Source: Forficula auricularia
Taxonomy: Eukaryota > Arthropoda > Insecta > Dermaptera > Forficulidae
Length of the DNA: 64,000 nt
Direction of reading: 5' to 3'
Assembly: GCA_024734495.1 (NCBI GenBank)
Contig: JALMQS010000085.1
Location: forward strand, 13,058,048-13,122,047
Below the pieces are notes generated by a model, which made no database searches, was not told where the DNA came from, and was given only the letters and a program-made list of their open reading frames with translations. Of the stretch, positions 1 to 13,300 are shown in pieces (positions within the stretch are counted from its first letter, which is position 1; each line of letters begins with the position of its first letter). Made by a program: the position numbers and the translations under genes.

Positions 1-706
1 TTTCTAACAGATTTAGAACACGATGAAATGAAGCTTTTGAGGGTGTATTCCTATCAGGAAAACGCTCGGCATTCATTTCAATGACAGTCCATAACACTTC
101 TTCCACATTCATCCTAAATTAAGACCATTTCAATTCTGTCTTCAACAAAAAATGCTTCATTTTTATTATTATTATGGTATTACAATATAACTATCTACTG
201 GATTGACACGAGAAATAAACTTTTTTAAACTCAAGAATTTTAAATTAGTTCTATTAAGTAGAAAATAATCTCTTAAATCTGTGTACCTACGTATAATGAA
301 GTTTTAAGATCATTATAAACACTTATTTTCATTGTTGTGACATTTCGATTTAATAATTAGTTATTTAATCATTATTATTTGATAATTAAGTTGAATAATT
401 GTTAAAAATAATTATTAAGATTTTTTTAGATCTAATTGATTCATGTATTTTGTTTATTTGGTGTCGTATAAAAAATAGTTCTTATGAAAGTTGTTCAGTT
501 TTTTTTTGTACATTCAGAATATTTACATAAACATTAGGTTTCTATTTAAAAACAGAAGTTGACCTCGAAATACCCTTGTAAGCTTGTTCTAGGTCGACAA
601 ACAATAGCGTAGTTTAGTTTCCCCCTGATATAAATAAACTTTTTTCATATAATGCATTGTTTTTGAGTTATAAGACTGTCTCAAGATAAAAAAAACTCAC
701 CCGGTA
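1..706 (-). mobile_element. Long-TIR element, copy A (cut by window edge)
   Basis: Right half of a family whose ends read TACCGGGTGAGTTTTTTATC and whose inverted repeats run about 430 bp. The inner part matches the minus-strand helix-turn-helix remnant of copy B. Ends in CTCACCCGGTA near 706, beside TA. Confidence 0.7.
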
Positions 707-713
707 TATTAGG

Positions 714-1071
714 GTGGTCCTTATTTTGAGTATTTTCGAATTTTTACGCTGACAGAGGCTCATATGATTCGAAATAAATAAAATAATATCCCGGAAGTTT
801 CAAGTCTTTCTCAATTTTAACCTGTGACGAACAGCAATGTAAGTTTTCCATCTAAATAACATTTGGGCATTGAACGATCAATTCTTTCATTCTGGCCAAA
901 GTAATAGTTCAAAAAATTTGAAACTCTGTAGACTTTATCCTTATATTAGTAGATATCCTTCAGAATTTATATATATATATATATTTTCGATAGAAAATAC
1001 AAGTTTTGATGAATTTTGCCCATCCATCTCGGAAAATAATTTTATTCAAGTTAGATATTTGTTAAATTTAC
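714..1071. other. No gene seen (UVSSA intron)
   Basis: AT-rich intron between the long-TIR copy and exon 6, with a short TA run near 970. Nothing recognised. Confidence 0.5.
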
Positions 1072-1355
1072 ATTTTCATGATCGTCCGAGCATAATTCCC
1101 ACTCTTTGGGTTTTGCTATTTTGGCTCCATTTCCAACCGGATTAGCAATTTCTTTAGGCAAAGGAGGCTTGAAATTATCCTCGAAACCTTCTTTATGAAC
1201 TTCTTCGAATTCTTCATCCGATGTTGAATCATCATCATCATCATTCGCGTCATTTTTTTGTTTTTTCTTATCCAATCCTAATGTAATGCACCGATTTAAT
1301 GTTTTCTCCAATTTATCTTTGAGATCTAAAACTTGTTTCAATAATTTTGGATCAC
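1072..1355 (-). CDS. UVSSA: UVSSA exon 6 (TFIIH p62-binding motif)
   Basis: Begins GDPKLLKQVLDLKDKLEKTL and includes the acidic stretch DEEFEEVHKEGFE. In human UVSSA the equivalent Phe and Val (F408 and V411, as I recall) bind the p62 PH domain of TFIIH; both are kept here with the same spacing. The proposed donor is GTAAAT at 1071. Without splicing the frame stops 8 codons later. The next exon is outside the window. Confidence 0.8.
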
Positions 1356-4300
1356 CTAAAAAAGAAAAAAAAAGAAATAAATCAAATGAATAAATCATGA
1401 AATTTATTAATACATATTCATTTATTTATAATATTTTAAGTAAAAATCTATTTTTCAACTCTTTTATTTAATTCGATGTCAAATTAAAAAAAAATAAAAA
1501 TAATACTCTGATAAAAAAAGCAATATGGGCATCAGGGAGGTCATGTCTCCTACTCCTAGGAGCATGTCCATACTCCCATAAACTCTTGCTGGGTAGCTAG
1601 CTAACCTCCCCCCCCCCCCGAAATTTTTTCTTACTACGACCTTGGTTGTATCAAAAAAAATGTATAATTAAATTTTTCAATTTCCTTTCCTTAATTTAAT
1701 TGTTTTTTTTTAATCTTAAAACCCATTAATAGTTCATTATAAATATTAATATATATTAAAATTAAGAAATTTAATTAATTAGGGGATTTTTATATTGATG
1801 AAGAAATTGTAAAACTCAAATACTGAATTGATACAAAGGCAGCCCAAGGATAATAAAAACAAAACATTTTAAATAAAATAATTTATTAAAACGTCATTTT
1901 TATTACTCTTAAAAAACGTTTCGGAGGTTTTTCTTAATTAAATTAATTATTAACAGGTGGGTGTATCAATAAAAATCTATATTAAAATTTTTTTCAATTT
2001 TATTAATTAATTAGTTTTTCAATTTTAAAACCCACTAATAGCTCATTACAAATATGATTATATATGTATTAAAATTAGGAAATTTAATTAGAGGGTATTT
2101 TCTAGTGAGGGCGGAATGGTAGAATTCCATGCCTAAATTAATGCAAAGGCTGCCCAAGGATAATGAAAATCACAAATTACAAATAAAATAATTTATTAGA
2201 ATGTCATTTTTATCCTCTTAAAAAAAAAACCCGACGATTCGGAGCATCATCCCCCTTCTTCAGGGTTTAGGGCTTAAAAAAAGGTTAATGAAGTAACCTC
2301 CCTTTATGTTAATGTTATTTTTAATTTAAATTAAGTGCAAAACGTTGATAAACAAATAAATTAAATTTTATTTAAATCTGGCTGCAAATAAAAATCGATC
2401 TTTTTATATGAATTTAAAATTAAAAATGATATTAATATATGGCTCTTAACTAAAGGAAAAAATTACCGAGCAACGCTCGGTCCGCCAAGGCACTAACTAT
2501 GTAAACTAACTTGAAGGAGCCAATAAAAGAGTGTGTCTTCTGCTGGAATTATAAATTTTACTTATTTATAACGAGACTATAAGTTTCGAGGGCTTTGCCC
2601 TCTTCATCAGTCTATTACAATTGATTCACAGGAATTAATGTAATAGACTGATGAAAAGGGCAAAACTCTCGAAACTATGATCTCGTTATAAATAAAATTT
2701 ATAATTCCAGCAGAAGACACACTCTTTTATTGGCTCCTTCAATATATATAAAATCTGCTACCCTCGGCACAAAAACTTTCAACTTTAAACTAACTTGTTT
2801 TTAACCGACTTCAAAAAAGGAGGAGGTTCTCTATTCGACTGAATTTTTTTTGTGCCTATATTACCTCATATCTCCGCCAATTGTGAACTGATTTTGAAAT
2901 TTTTTTGCATTGGGTTCAGTCTAGCTTCCGATTGGTCCCATTTTTTTTCCATTTGTATTAGACCTTTTTTGTTAGGTTTGTTCAGGCCTAACTTCTTTGT
3001 TTATGAACCGATTTCGATGATTCTTTTTTTATTGGAAAGGGGGTATCTTATGGATGGTGCCATATTAATTTGGTCAATTTCTGATCATATGATCACTATC
3101 AATAACATCACTAAAAAGAGAAAAATAAAAATAATTTTTAAGAAAAAATAAAACCGACTTCAAAAAAATTAAATACAACAAATAAAATCCACTAAAAGGT
3201 ATAAAATAATTATTATCTTATTTAGTTACAACTAAACTACGAAATATTAACATGAAATTACTTTTTAAAGTCGGTGCCAAACAAACTATACCTATAAGCG
3301 AGCGTACTCGCCAAACGTACTAAGTAAGATCCGTCGAGTGCGATTCATAAAATGTATATGTTTGGAATCGACTTCAAAAGTAATTTCATGTTAATATTTC
3401 GTCGTTTAGTTGTAACTAAATAAGATAATAATTATTTTATACCTTTTAGTGGATTTTATTTGTTGCATTTAATTTTTTTGAAGTCGGTTTTATTTTTTCT
3501 TAAAAATTATTTTTATTTTTTTATATTATTTCTTTAAATTAATAATAAAACTTTTCGAATAAATAGCAACTTACCTTTATGTTTGGTGATAATTAAACTC
3601 CACCCTTTAACAATTGGAATATAACGATTTCTTAATATCGAACAGAATTCTCTTGCATTTTCGAAAATGACCGAATTATCAGCCGTTTCTTTAACAGTTG
3701 ATTGTTCCATATCAATATTAAGATCAAGAGAAAATTTCGAATCAATACCGTGACGTCTTAAATTGTTTTCATTATTTAGAATATTCCCAGCATGATCATT
3801 ATCACCATCATCATCACCATCATCATCATTTTCGGAATCAGAGCCGCTCATTTCATGAAAATATTCATCATCATCATCATTCTTATTATTGTCAATTTCG
3901 GTATTTAATAAATGTTCCTTTTTCATTTCTTCTTCTTTCTCTTTATTCTCTTCGGTATCATTTAAAGAAATATAGAAATTTTCTGGGGAGGGGACAAGCA
4001 GCGAGATACACGATTCTATCGATGTTAATGTTGTCTCAATTTCTTCTTCACTCTCTAAAAAAAATACAATTTAAGATGTTACTAAAAATAATTTCTTAAT
4101 TAAGGAATAAAAAAAAATTCTGAAATGTTTAGTTTTCATATTTTCACTATGCTAGAAGGTTCAAAGGTTGCATTTCCCAGTATTCCGCACTATACAACTG
4201 TCTGTCTGTCTGGACTCAGATACCTACGATCATAGGCCCCGCAAGGGAGGGGTCTAAGTGCACCCGTGGGTCCCGGGCCTGTCTGCCCAGATTTTACATG

Positions 4301-7300
4301 TTTTTTTAAGGGAGTATTTTATAAAAAATTGCATAGAGTGACCAACTTTTTCACTTTATAAAAAACACATACTTATTCCCCGGTTCAGATTTTGGGACCC
4401 GACCCCGAAATTTGATGCGGGAGCCATGGCTAAAGATAACTTAAAAAATCAACAAGAATGAAAAGACGTAGAAAGTTTGTTTTTGTACTAAAATGTTTGT
4501 ATTTCCAATACGGAGAACTGATTAGATTTTGGGCTTTCTAGCTTTAAGTATTTCTGGTTCAAAAATGCACAAAACATTTTTTTCGTAAAGAGAATCAAAG
4601 AGGTTGATGTAAATAAACACACACACCCACACATATATATATATACATCGCCTTATATCTCAATAAAATAATAATATATATAATATATATATTATTTTTA
4701 TTTTATTATATTATATATATTATTATTTTTATTTTATTATATTATATATATTATTATTTTTATTTTATTATATTATATATATTATTATTTTTATTTTATT
4801 TATTATATATATTATTATTTTATTGGCGATGTATATATAAAACAGGCATAAATGAACAATTTATATACAAGTTTATTATTAATTATAAAATGGTATCGGT
4901 CCATTTTGCACATTGTTGAGCAAAGAGTCAAATTTAGAAGCATGTTTTTTTTTCATATAGTACACTCAGTAAAGTACAAATTTCAAATTTTCATTTTTTT
5001 TATTATTTTAATATATTTAAATAAGAAAGAAATCAATTAGACGAGCCAAATATAGCATTGAATTCATAAAATTAGTTTATTTTTTTTATTTAACAAGAAA
5101 TAATTGAAAATCGGGATTGTTTGAGTCAAATTCACAGTATATGATATCCAATGTTCATTTTTGAACAAGAGCAGAGGAGAGATAGCAGGGAGGTCATTTA
5201 AGATCGACGTCAATGATAAAATAAGGCCCTGATTGGCAGTCCACCCAGGAAAGGGTAGAATTCAGAGAATTTTAACCACATGGAGCATGGCAGAACGCCG
5301 TAGAAGGAGGACCAGGGGAAACACCGAAAATCCTATAAAAAGCCGAGCAGAAGACAAAACAGAGAGATCGATTTATTTTCAAAAGTGATTGCCGCCGAAC
5401 TACCCAAAGTTACGGGCAAGAGCTAATAGAGAGATCTCCACTCCTGCACTGGTGACGTCAGGCTGATCGACCAACGATACAGCTGAAAGATCCACTGCAG
5501 CTCAAAGGCTCTATTCTTTATATAGGCCCGTGTGGTCAGCAGGTTCATATCAAAACAGCCTCTCTGCTGTCCACACGTTAAAAAAGCCTCAAGCACGCTG
5601 TGGTACACCTGCGCCGAGAAACTCCACGGAACCCCTAATAGCAGATACGGAACCTCCGCCGCCCCGCTGAGCCATCGGGAGCCATTCGACGCACATCAAG
5701 AACTAAAACGTAAATCTTCCTTCTACCATTTTCGCTTGAATATTCTCTGCTATACAAACCCATCAGTCAAATATAAATTTCATTTTAATTGAATGTAATG
5801 GAAGGCAACCCAGAGGTAGTGAGGAAAGAAAAAATTAACACATATAAAATAAATTACACTTTATTTTATATGTGTTAATTTTTTCTTTCCTCCCTGGGTT
5901 ACCTTCCATTACATTCAATTAAAATTTCTACCAGTCCGTCTCTCTCCAGAGAAAATTTCGTTGCAAATAAATTTCATTGTTCACATTGCAATACAAATAA
6001 ACTCTCACTAAAGCTGTTAAATTCAAAAGTAACATTAATAAATTATATACTGTTAATTTTATTTTTGAATATTATTTTGTTGTCAAATCCCTATTTCATT
6101 TTTCAGCTAGATTAAAATTTTTATTATTTTATTTTGCAAATTTTAAATTATTTTTTTTTATTTTTTTTTTAAATCATTGCATCAGATTACATTCAGTAGA
6201 GTAAATTTAAACTCATAAGAGTAACTTCAGTAGATTAACATTTTAGTACGAGATTCCACTGAGTTCACACCACCCGAGACATACGAAAAACAGGTTAGTA
6301 TTTTCACACTCAGAAACATCCCTCAATAAGAGCCCAACTTCCTTCCCCCCCCCCCCTGGGAACCCTCATCACACATCCCATTGAAATTACTTGAAGAAGA
6401 CAATAAAAGAGTGTGTCTTCTGATGGAATTATAAATTTTTAATTTATTTATAACGAGACTATAGTTTCGAGAGATTTGTCCTCTTCATCAGTCTATTACA
6501 ATTGATTCACAGGAATTAATGTATGAATCCTTCCAGTGAATCAATTGTAATAGACTGATGAAGAGAACAAATCTCTCGAAACTATAGTCTCGTTGTAAAT
6601 AAAATTTATAATTCCATCAGAAGATACACTCTTTTATTGTCTCCTTCAATTTATAAAAATTCTGCTTCTCTAGGCAAAAAACTTTTAATTTATTAATTAC
6701 TTATAAGAGGGGCGTCTCTAACCTAAAAGTTTTCACTTTTTATTAATTAATAAATGTGTGGGTGAGTGATATTTTCATTAGAACCTAATCTAATTAGGAA
6801 AATGAGTAAAAAGGGGGCGGATAAAATGCTCTCTCTTCCTTTAGAGCTAAGACATTGTAAAGATGTCGAATACAAGTCCAGATAAAATCAAATAAATAAT
6901 AATAATCGATAAAAATTATTGTATTTATTTATTATATGTGACTAACTAAAAAACCCTTTAATTTATAAGAATTATTATTATTGGGTGTTTAGGTAGTGCT
7001 AAGGTCATTAGCGTTAAACTACTAGTATGAGTGCTTTATAACTTTTTAATCGAATTTTTATGTTGACTGGAGGAAACCCTTAGAAATTTACCGCGGAACC
7101 CCGGGGTTCCGAGAACACAGTTTGAAGACCACTGGTTATAATGCATTGCACGCTTTTTTAAGTACTTACACTTTTCGAACAAAATAAATTATATAATATG
7201 TGGGTAATATTATTTTAAATCACAAGTGTGTAATGAATTATTCAAAAGGTAGATGGATATGTAATAAAAATGCATTTACTACTACCTTTAATTTCTTTTT

Positions 7301-10300
7301 GAAGTTTTTTAATTTTCTCTTGATCAAGTATTTTTTGTTTTTTCTCTTTCTCTTCATTTCTTCTTCGTTCTGAAGCAGTTTCGATTTCTAAAGCTTCCAC
7401 ATTCAACTATTAACAAATATACAAAAAAAAACCAATCAAATTTTATTTTCTCCAAATTTATTAAAATTAAGATTATTCTAAGGCTGATGATGACACTAAT
7501 AAAAAGTGGTCGAAACGTCCCTATTGACAATAAATTTTTTTTAAAAATAATATAAGGTGTACAAATAAGTTTCCGCCGTTTTTAATCAAAAATTTGGCAT
7601 TTATTATGAAAGAACGCAACTTTAAGTTTTATCAAAGTATTGTCCATTGCTTGCCCCTACATTTTCCCATCTTTCTGGTAGCATTCGGATTCCGCTTCGG
7701 AAGAATGATTCATCATTTTAGGGTATCCACGAATCGAGCCAATTTTTGGTATCTTAATATGATGTGAAGTTCTGCTCAGACAGGCCATGCGCCATCGATC
7801 GAAACAAGTGGACATCACAAGGAGCAATGTCTGGTGGGGTCAAACTTCCCAATTGCGTGTTTCCAAATAGGTTTTGTGGAAAATCGGCGTCAGTTCATAT
7901 GGAACCCGATTTCCATGTTTTTGAATCATTCCCAATGATTTCAACCGATGTAAAATTTCTTGTTGAGTCACCCTTAATGTATGAGCAAGATCTTCTAGCG
8001 TTTGGCACGAATCTTACTCTGATAATGCTTTCAATTCCGCGTCTTCGTACACTTTCGGCCACTTTGTCTTCGATGTTAAATTCAACCTTAAAATGTTTCA
8101 CCAAGTACCAACACCAAATTCCTTAAAAACTAAATTCAACCTTCTTCAACTTTTGAAACCACTCAACTTTGTCAAACGGCGGAAACTTATTTGTACACCT
8201 ATTATAACCTGTGTTAAGATTTTATAAAAAATGAGAGCTAATTCTTGAGAATATATCCTCGAAAAGTTATATCTTCTTCTTCTTCTTATTTTTAAACCTA
8301 TAGGTTTGTTTCTTCCAGAACGTCATACCATCTCTTCTTGGCACGACCTCTACTTCTTATTCCGACGGCTTGTTTGTCATCACATTCTTTACCAGTCGGT
8401 GTTCTGGCATTCTTCTCACATGCGCATACCATTCCGCTCTTCTTCTTTTAACCCATTCGCCCACCTTTTGTATTCCACATTTTTCTCTAATATCTTCACT
8501 CTTCATCCTATCGAGCCTGGCCACGTTCATTATCCTTCGTAATGTCTTCATTTCAGTCGTTTCCAATAATTGAGAAGTTTTTGCAGTGTCGAAAAGGCAA
8601 TAAAGGGCTCAAAAATATCGGGTTGCCTTAACAATGCTATCTGGTCAAACCAATACTTAAGAACGGAGGCCAAGGTACGAGTCTACAAAACCGTAGTACG
8701 TCCAATATTAACTTACGCAGCAGAGACAAAAGTTATATAATAATTAATATTAAAAGTTTTTTGATTTTTTTAACATAAGATGGTGGGGGGTCCTTTTGTA
8801 AAACGTACATGTCTTTTGAGTGAGTTATAAGCCACTTGTATTTTAAGCAGTTGTCCTCCATACAGTTTGTCCCATTCTTTGACGGCTTCCAGTCCAGTCC
8901 TTTTCAAAAGTTTCGCCACAGCATAGGGTTTCGGTAATGGTTTCTTTTCATTCGTTTCGAAAACTAATTCAAATATTTTAGCTAATTCATCAACGACCAA
9001 TTCTCGAAATTTATTTGAACATTTGAAAAATGAAAATAAAATTAATATTAATATTATTAATATACGAGGGTGTGATCAAATAATTCGTACAAGTTCTTCA
9101 CACTATTATTTTCGATTATCCTGGTATTGTGAGTGAAGCATAATTAAATCTAATAAATGGGCTATAGTTCTCAAAGGCCATAAAAAATTAATTGTTTAAT
9201 CATTAGTTTTAAATTAGATATAGTAAATAGTAGGTAATTTATTTCTAAAGAAGAAGTTGTGTCTACCTGGGTACGGGGGGGGGGGGGGGGGGTGGTCCGG
9301 GGGGCAAAGGTGGGGGTTCGGGGATTAATATATAGATTTTAACTGAAGCAAGCAAAAAGTTGCCGAGCATCGCTCGCTCGCTCGCTCGGTGGCTCCAGGT
9401 ACTATAAACAATTTATTTTATTTCATTTCAACTATATCCAAAATTAAAATGTTGTTTGTTTTGTGTTTTTTCTTTACAATATTTTATTGATTATTTATTT
9501 GTATTGTTGAAAAAGTAAATAAAGCTAAATTTACACGTTTATTTTAGCTGTGCTGAATTTTTACCACAAGCTGCTTAATAAAGAATACTATCTGAACTGC
9601 CTGAAGCAATTCGTAGAAAAGGATCAGAGGGAAGTTATAAAAATTGATGAATAAATATATATTGTTTTATAAATGAAAGGATCGCACCAATTTAAATACC
9701 TAGGGGAAATCTTCGAAACAATGGGAAGATAGCAAGAAGTCGATTACAGAAACTTAAGAAAGGAACACGAAGATTAGACATTACAAAATAGTCGTGAAAA
9801 CAGAAATCACATATGCCAGTGAGAGCCTCATACTTAAAAAGGACCTGGGAAAACATCGAGAAGGAGATGGGGAGCCAACTTCAGAAGAAGATGGGAAAAA
9901 TGGGGAGAACCGAAGATACCAACAAACATATTGGACTGGGAAATTGAGATGACCAGGGACAGAATGGAGAGAGGATTGGAAATAGGAATAGAACAAGAGC
10001 TGCAAGAGGACTGGTCTAGAATAGACAAGTCAACATATTTCCCAAAGAATTAAGGAAGGAATTGGAAGAGAGAACTATTTTGTTTGGAAAAATGTGAAGG
10101 AGGGCGAAAAAAAATTGGACCAGAACAAGATGTGGAAACACATAATATAATCTCGGAAGATATGAAAAAAATAGAGAGAAAAAGAGAAGAAGACGAAGGG
10201 AAAAAAGAAAATATCTGGAGAGAGTTGGAAGATCAACTGAGGAAGGGGAGCATGGGGCTGGAGCTGGAAATGATGGAATTCCAGAAACAAGAAGAAAGGA

Positions 10301-13300
10301 AACACCAAAGCGAAATAACAAGAGATAAATGGAGTCTGGTAGAAGAAGAAAATTGAATGACAAAGTGTTTTAAAATAATTTGATCAAGAGCCTGATGAAG
10401 CCATAATAAATTGGCGAAACGTTGCGATTGATTTAAGACGGTGTTTAATTGTTTCCTTTTTTCCTCTGATTTGTTATTGATTATGGAACTGAACAATAAT
10501 AATAATAATTTATAAGATTGGATCTGAGAATTTTATTTATATTAATTTATTTATTTATTTTTCGAGGATCTTAATTCTCTTTTAGAATAGGTGTTGATTT
10601 TCTTTGTTTGCAAAAAATAATAACACAGTTATATTTTTTTCATTTATTTTATTTTATTGTTATATCAAGGGACGTTTCGACATATACATTCATGTCATCA
10701 TCAGCCTAAAAATAAAACCATCCTTTCATTATTTCCAATATCTATAATTTTATAAACAAATGAACACATCACATCTTTTTTACATTATTTACATTCTTTC
10801 TTACATCAAAAAAAGCATCAAACATACCTTGAACAATCTTAAATTTATTTGATCCAATCAAATCACATTCTGATTCATCTGAATACATATCACAATTATT
10901 TCCTTTTTCTATTTTTACTATTTACTGATCTATACGATAACACAAAGAACTCCAATTTTCAACACACAAAGCACCAGTGAATACACATCCCGAAACATTA
11001 AATCCCCTAAAATGTATTGCCAACCCAAAAACCTTCCAGTATCCCCCTAATATTCTAAAATTTAATCAAAAAACATTAAAATGTCCTTCTGTCCACACAC
11101 GGAAAAAATAAAAAATCCATCACAATACTAATTTCTTTCGCCGATCTTATTCAATATTCCAGAATAATATCTGCTATTATTTTCTGTATCTACCTTGAAG
11201 TTCACAGTTCTTTCTAGATTTTTTCTTATAGATATAGATTCAAAGAATTTTCTTTTGAAAGTATTACTTTCAGCGTATAAAATTTTTGGGTCGTCAAATT
11301 TAAAATTATGAACCTTATCTACTGCATGTATGGCTAAACGCCGACACAAGATTTCCATGTATTACAGACTTCTCATGTTCTATCAATCTTGTCTTCAATT
11401 TTCTTTTGGTTTCACCAATATATATTTTTTCGCAGTCCTTACACTCTATCCTATATACCACATTATTTCTTTCATTCTTTTCTAGCTTGTCTTTGTTGTT
11501 ATAAAATTGTTTTAATGGCTTATTACATTTAAAACCTATTTTAATATTGTGTTTTTTAAAAACATTTTTTATTTTATCTGATATATATGGTATATATATA
11601 ATAGAGTGTTTATAATTTACCTGATCAGTTCTAGAATCAGCGTTAATCCTTTTTTGTCTTTTTTTATAATATATATTTTCCACATATTCACAAAAATCAT
11701 CCGGATAACCATTATTTGTAGCTTTACTTTTTAGTTTTTCCATGTTCTTTCTTATATAACTTGGGTGGCATATTTTGTGTATTCTGTCTATTTCATTGTA
11801 AATGGTATTGATCTTATGTGCCATTGGATTATCTGAATTATAATTTAACATTCTGAGAGACTTTGTTTTCTTCTCATATATGTCGGTCAACAATCCATTC
11901 CTTCTCTTCACTATTTTAATGTCAAAGAAAGAGCTGATTCTAGAACTGATCAGGTAAATTATAAACACTCTATTATATATATACCATATATATCAGATAA
12001 AATAAAAAATGTTTTTAAAACACAATATTAAAATAGGTTTTAAATGTAATAAGCCATTAAAACAATTTTATAACAACAAAGACAAGCTAGAAAAGAATGA
12101 AAGAAATAATGTGGTATATAGGATAGAGTGTATAGGACTGCGAAAATATATATATTGGTGAAACCAAAAGAAAATTGAAGACAAGATTGATAGAACATGA
12201 GAAGTCTGTAATACATGGAAATCTTGTGTCGGCGTTAGCATACATGCAGTAGATAAGGTTCATAATTTGACTGACGACCAAAATTTTATACGCTGAAAGT
12301 AATACTTTCAAAGAAAATTCTTTGAATCTATATCTATAAGAAAAAATCTAGAAGAACTGTGAACTTCAAGGTAGATACAGAAAATAATAGCAGATATTAT
12401 TCTGGAATATTGAATAAGATCAGCGAAGAAATTAGTATTGTGATGGATTTTTATTTTTTCCGTGTGTGGACAGAAGGACATTTTAATGTTTTTTGATTAA
12501 ATTTTAGAATATTAGGGGGATACTGGAAGGTTTTTGGGTTATTAATACATTTTAGGGATTTAATGTTTTTGGAGTCCCAGGTTCGAGTCCGAGTCCCTGC
12601 ATTGATATTTGACCGGCTATAATCTGATTCCTAGTCACCAATCCGTCTGGCAAGCGTGGTGACTTATGCCAACCCCCTTCCATTTGATGGAAGAGGCCTA
12701 TATTCAGCAGTGGATTGTCGATATCGACAGGCTGATGATGATGATGATGAATGTTTCGGGATGTGTATTCACTGGTGCTTTGTGTGTTGAAAATTGGAGT
12801 TCTTTGTGTTATCGTATAGATCAGTAAATAGTAAAAATAGAAAAGGAAATAATTGTGATATGTATTCAGATGAATCAGAATGTGATTTGATTGGATCAAA
12901 TAAATTTAAGATTGTTCAAGGTATGTTTGATGCTTTTTTGATGTAAGAAGAATGTAAATAATGTAAAAAGATGTGATGTGTTCATTTGTTTATAAAATTA
13001 TAGATATTGGAAATAATGAAAGGATGGTTTTATTTTTAGGCTGATGATGACATGAATGTATATGTCGAAACGTCCCTTGATATAACAATAAAATAAAATA
13101 AATGAAAAAATATAACTGTGTTATTATTTTTTGCAAACAAAGAAAATCAACACCTATTCTAAAAGAGAATTAAGATCCTCGAAAAATAAATAAATAAAAT
13201 AATAATAATAATAAAAATAAAGGATCGCACGAATTATTTGATCATATCTTGTATGGGAAATAATAATTGAATATACTTGAAAAATGCTGCCATGATTTGA

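Larger units (their letters stand above)
2511..2742. mobile_element. Foldback element with a hammerhead core in each arm
   Basis: A near-perfect palindrome: TTGAAGGAGCCAATAAAAG at the left and its reverse complement at the right. Each arm contains a CTGATGA...GAAA block pointing outward. A second copy lies at 6391-6649. Confidence 0.75.
6391..6649. mobile_element. Foldback element with two divergent hammerheads, copy 2
   Basis: Second copy of the 2511-2742 family, with mirrored ends TTGAAGAAGACAATAAAAG and ATTGAAGGAGACAATAAAA. Both arms keep CTGATGA, a pairing GAGA/TCTC stem II, GAAA and the palindromic stem III ACTATAGT. Confidence 0.8.
10510..13200. mobile_element. Head-to-head Penelope-like palindrome
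   Basis: Arms about 10510-11641 and 11934-13200 are inverted copies; 11642-11933 is present only once. Each arm is the 3' end of a Penelope-like element: part of the GIY-YIG endonuclease region, a 3' UTR, a hammerhead pointing outward and an AT-rich tail. No reverse transcriptase domain remains, so both copies are 5'-truncated. The right arm also carries a SINE. The element lies in UVSSA intron 2. Confidence 0.85.

Noticed and set aside
4674..4825. CRISPR-like array
   Set aside because: Units are contiguous AT-rich tandem repeats with no unique spacers, in a eukaryotic intron.
10016..10496. Several overlapping Phe/Ser-rich minus-strand ORFs
   Set aside because: Antisense of a Glu/Lys-rich LINE tail; composition explains the open frames.
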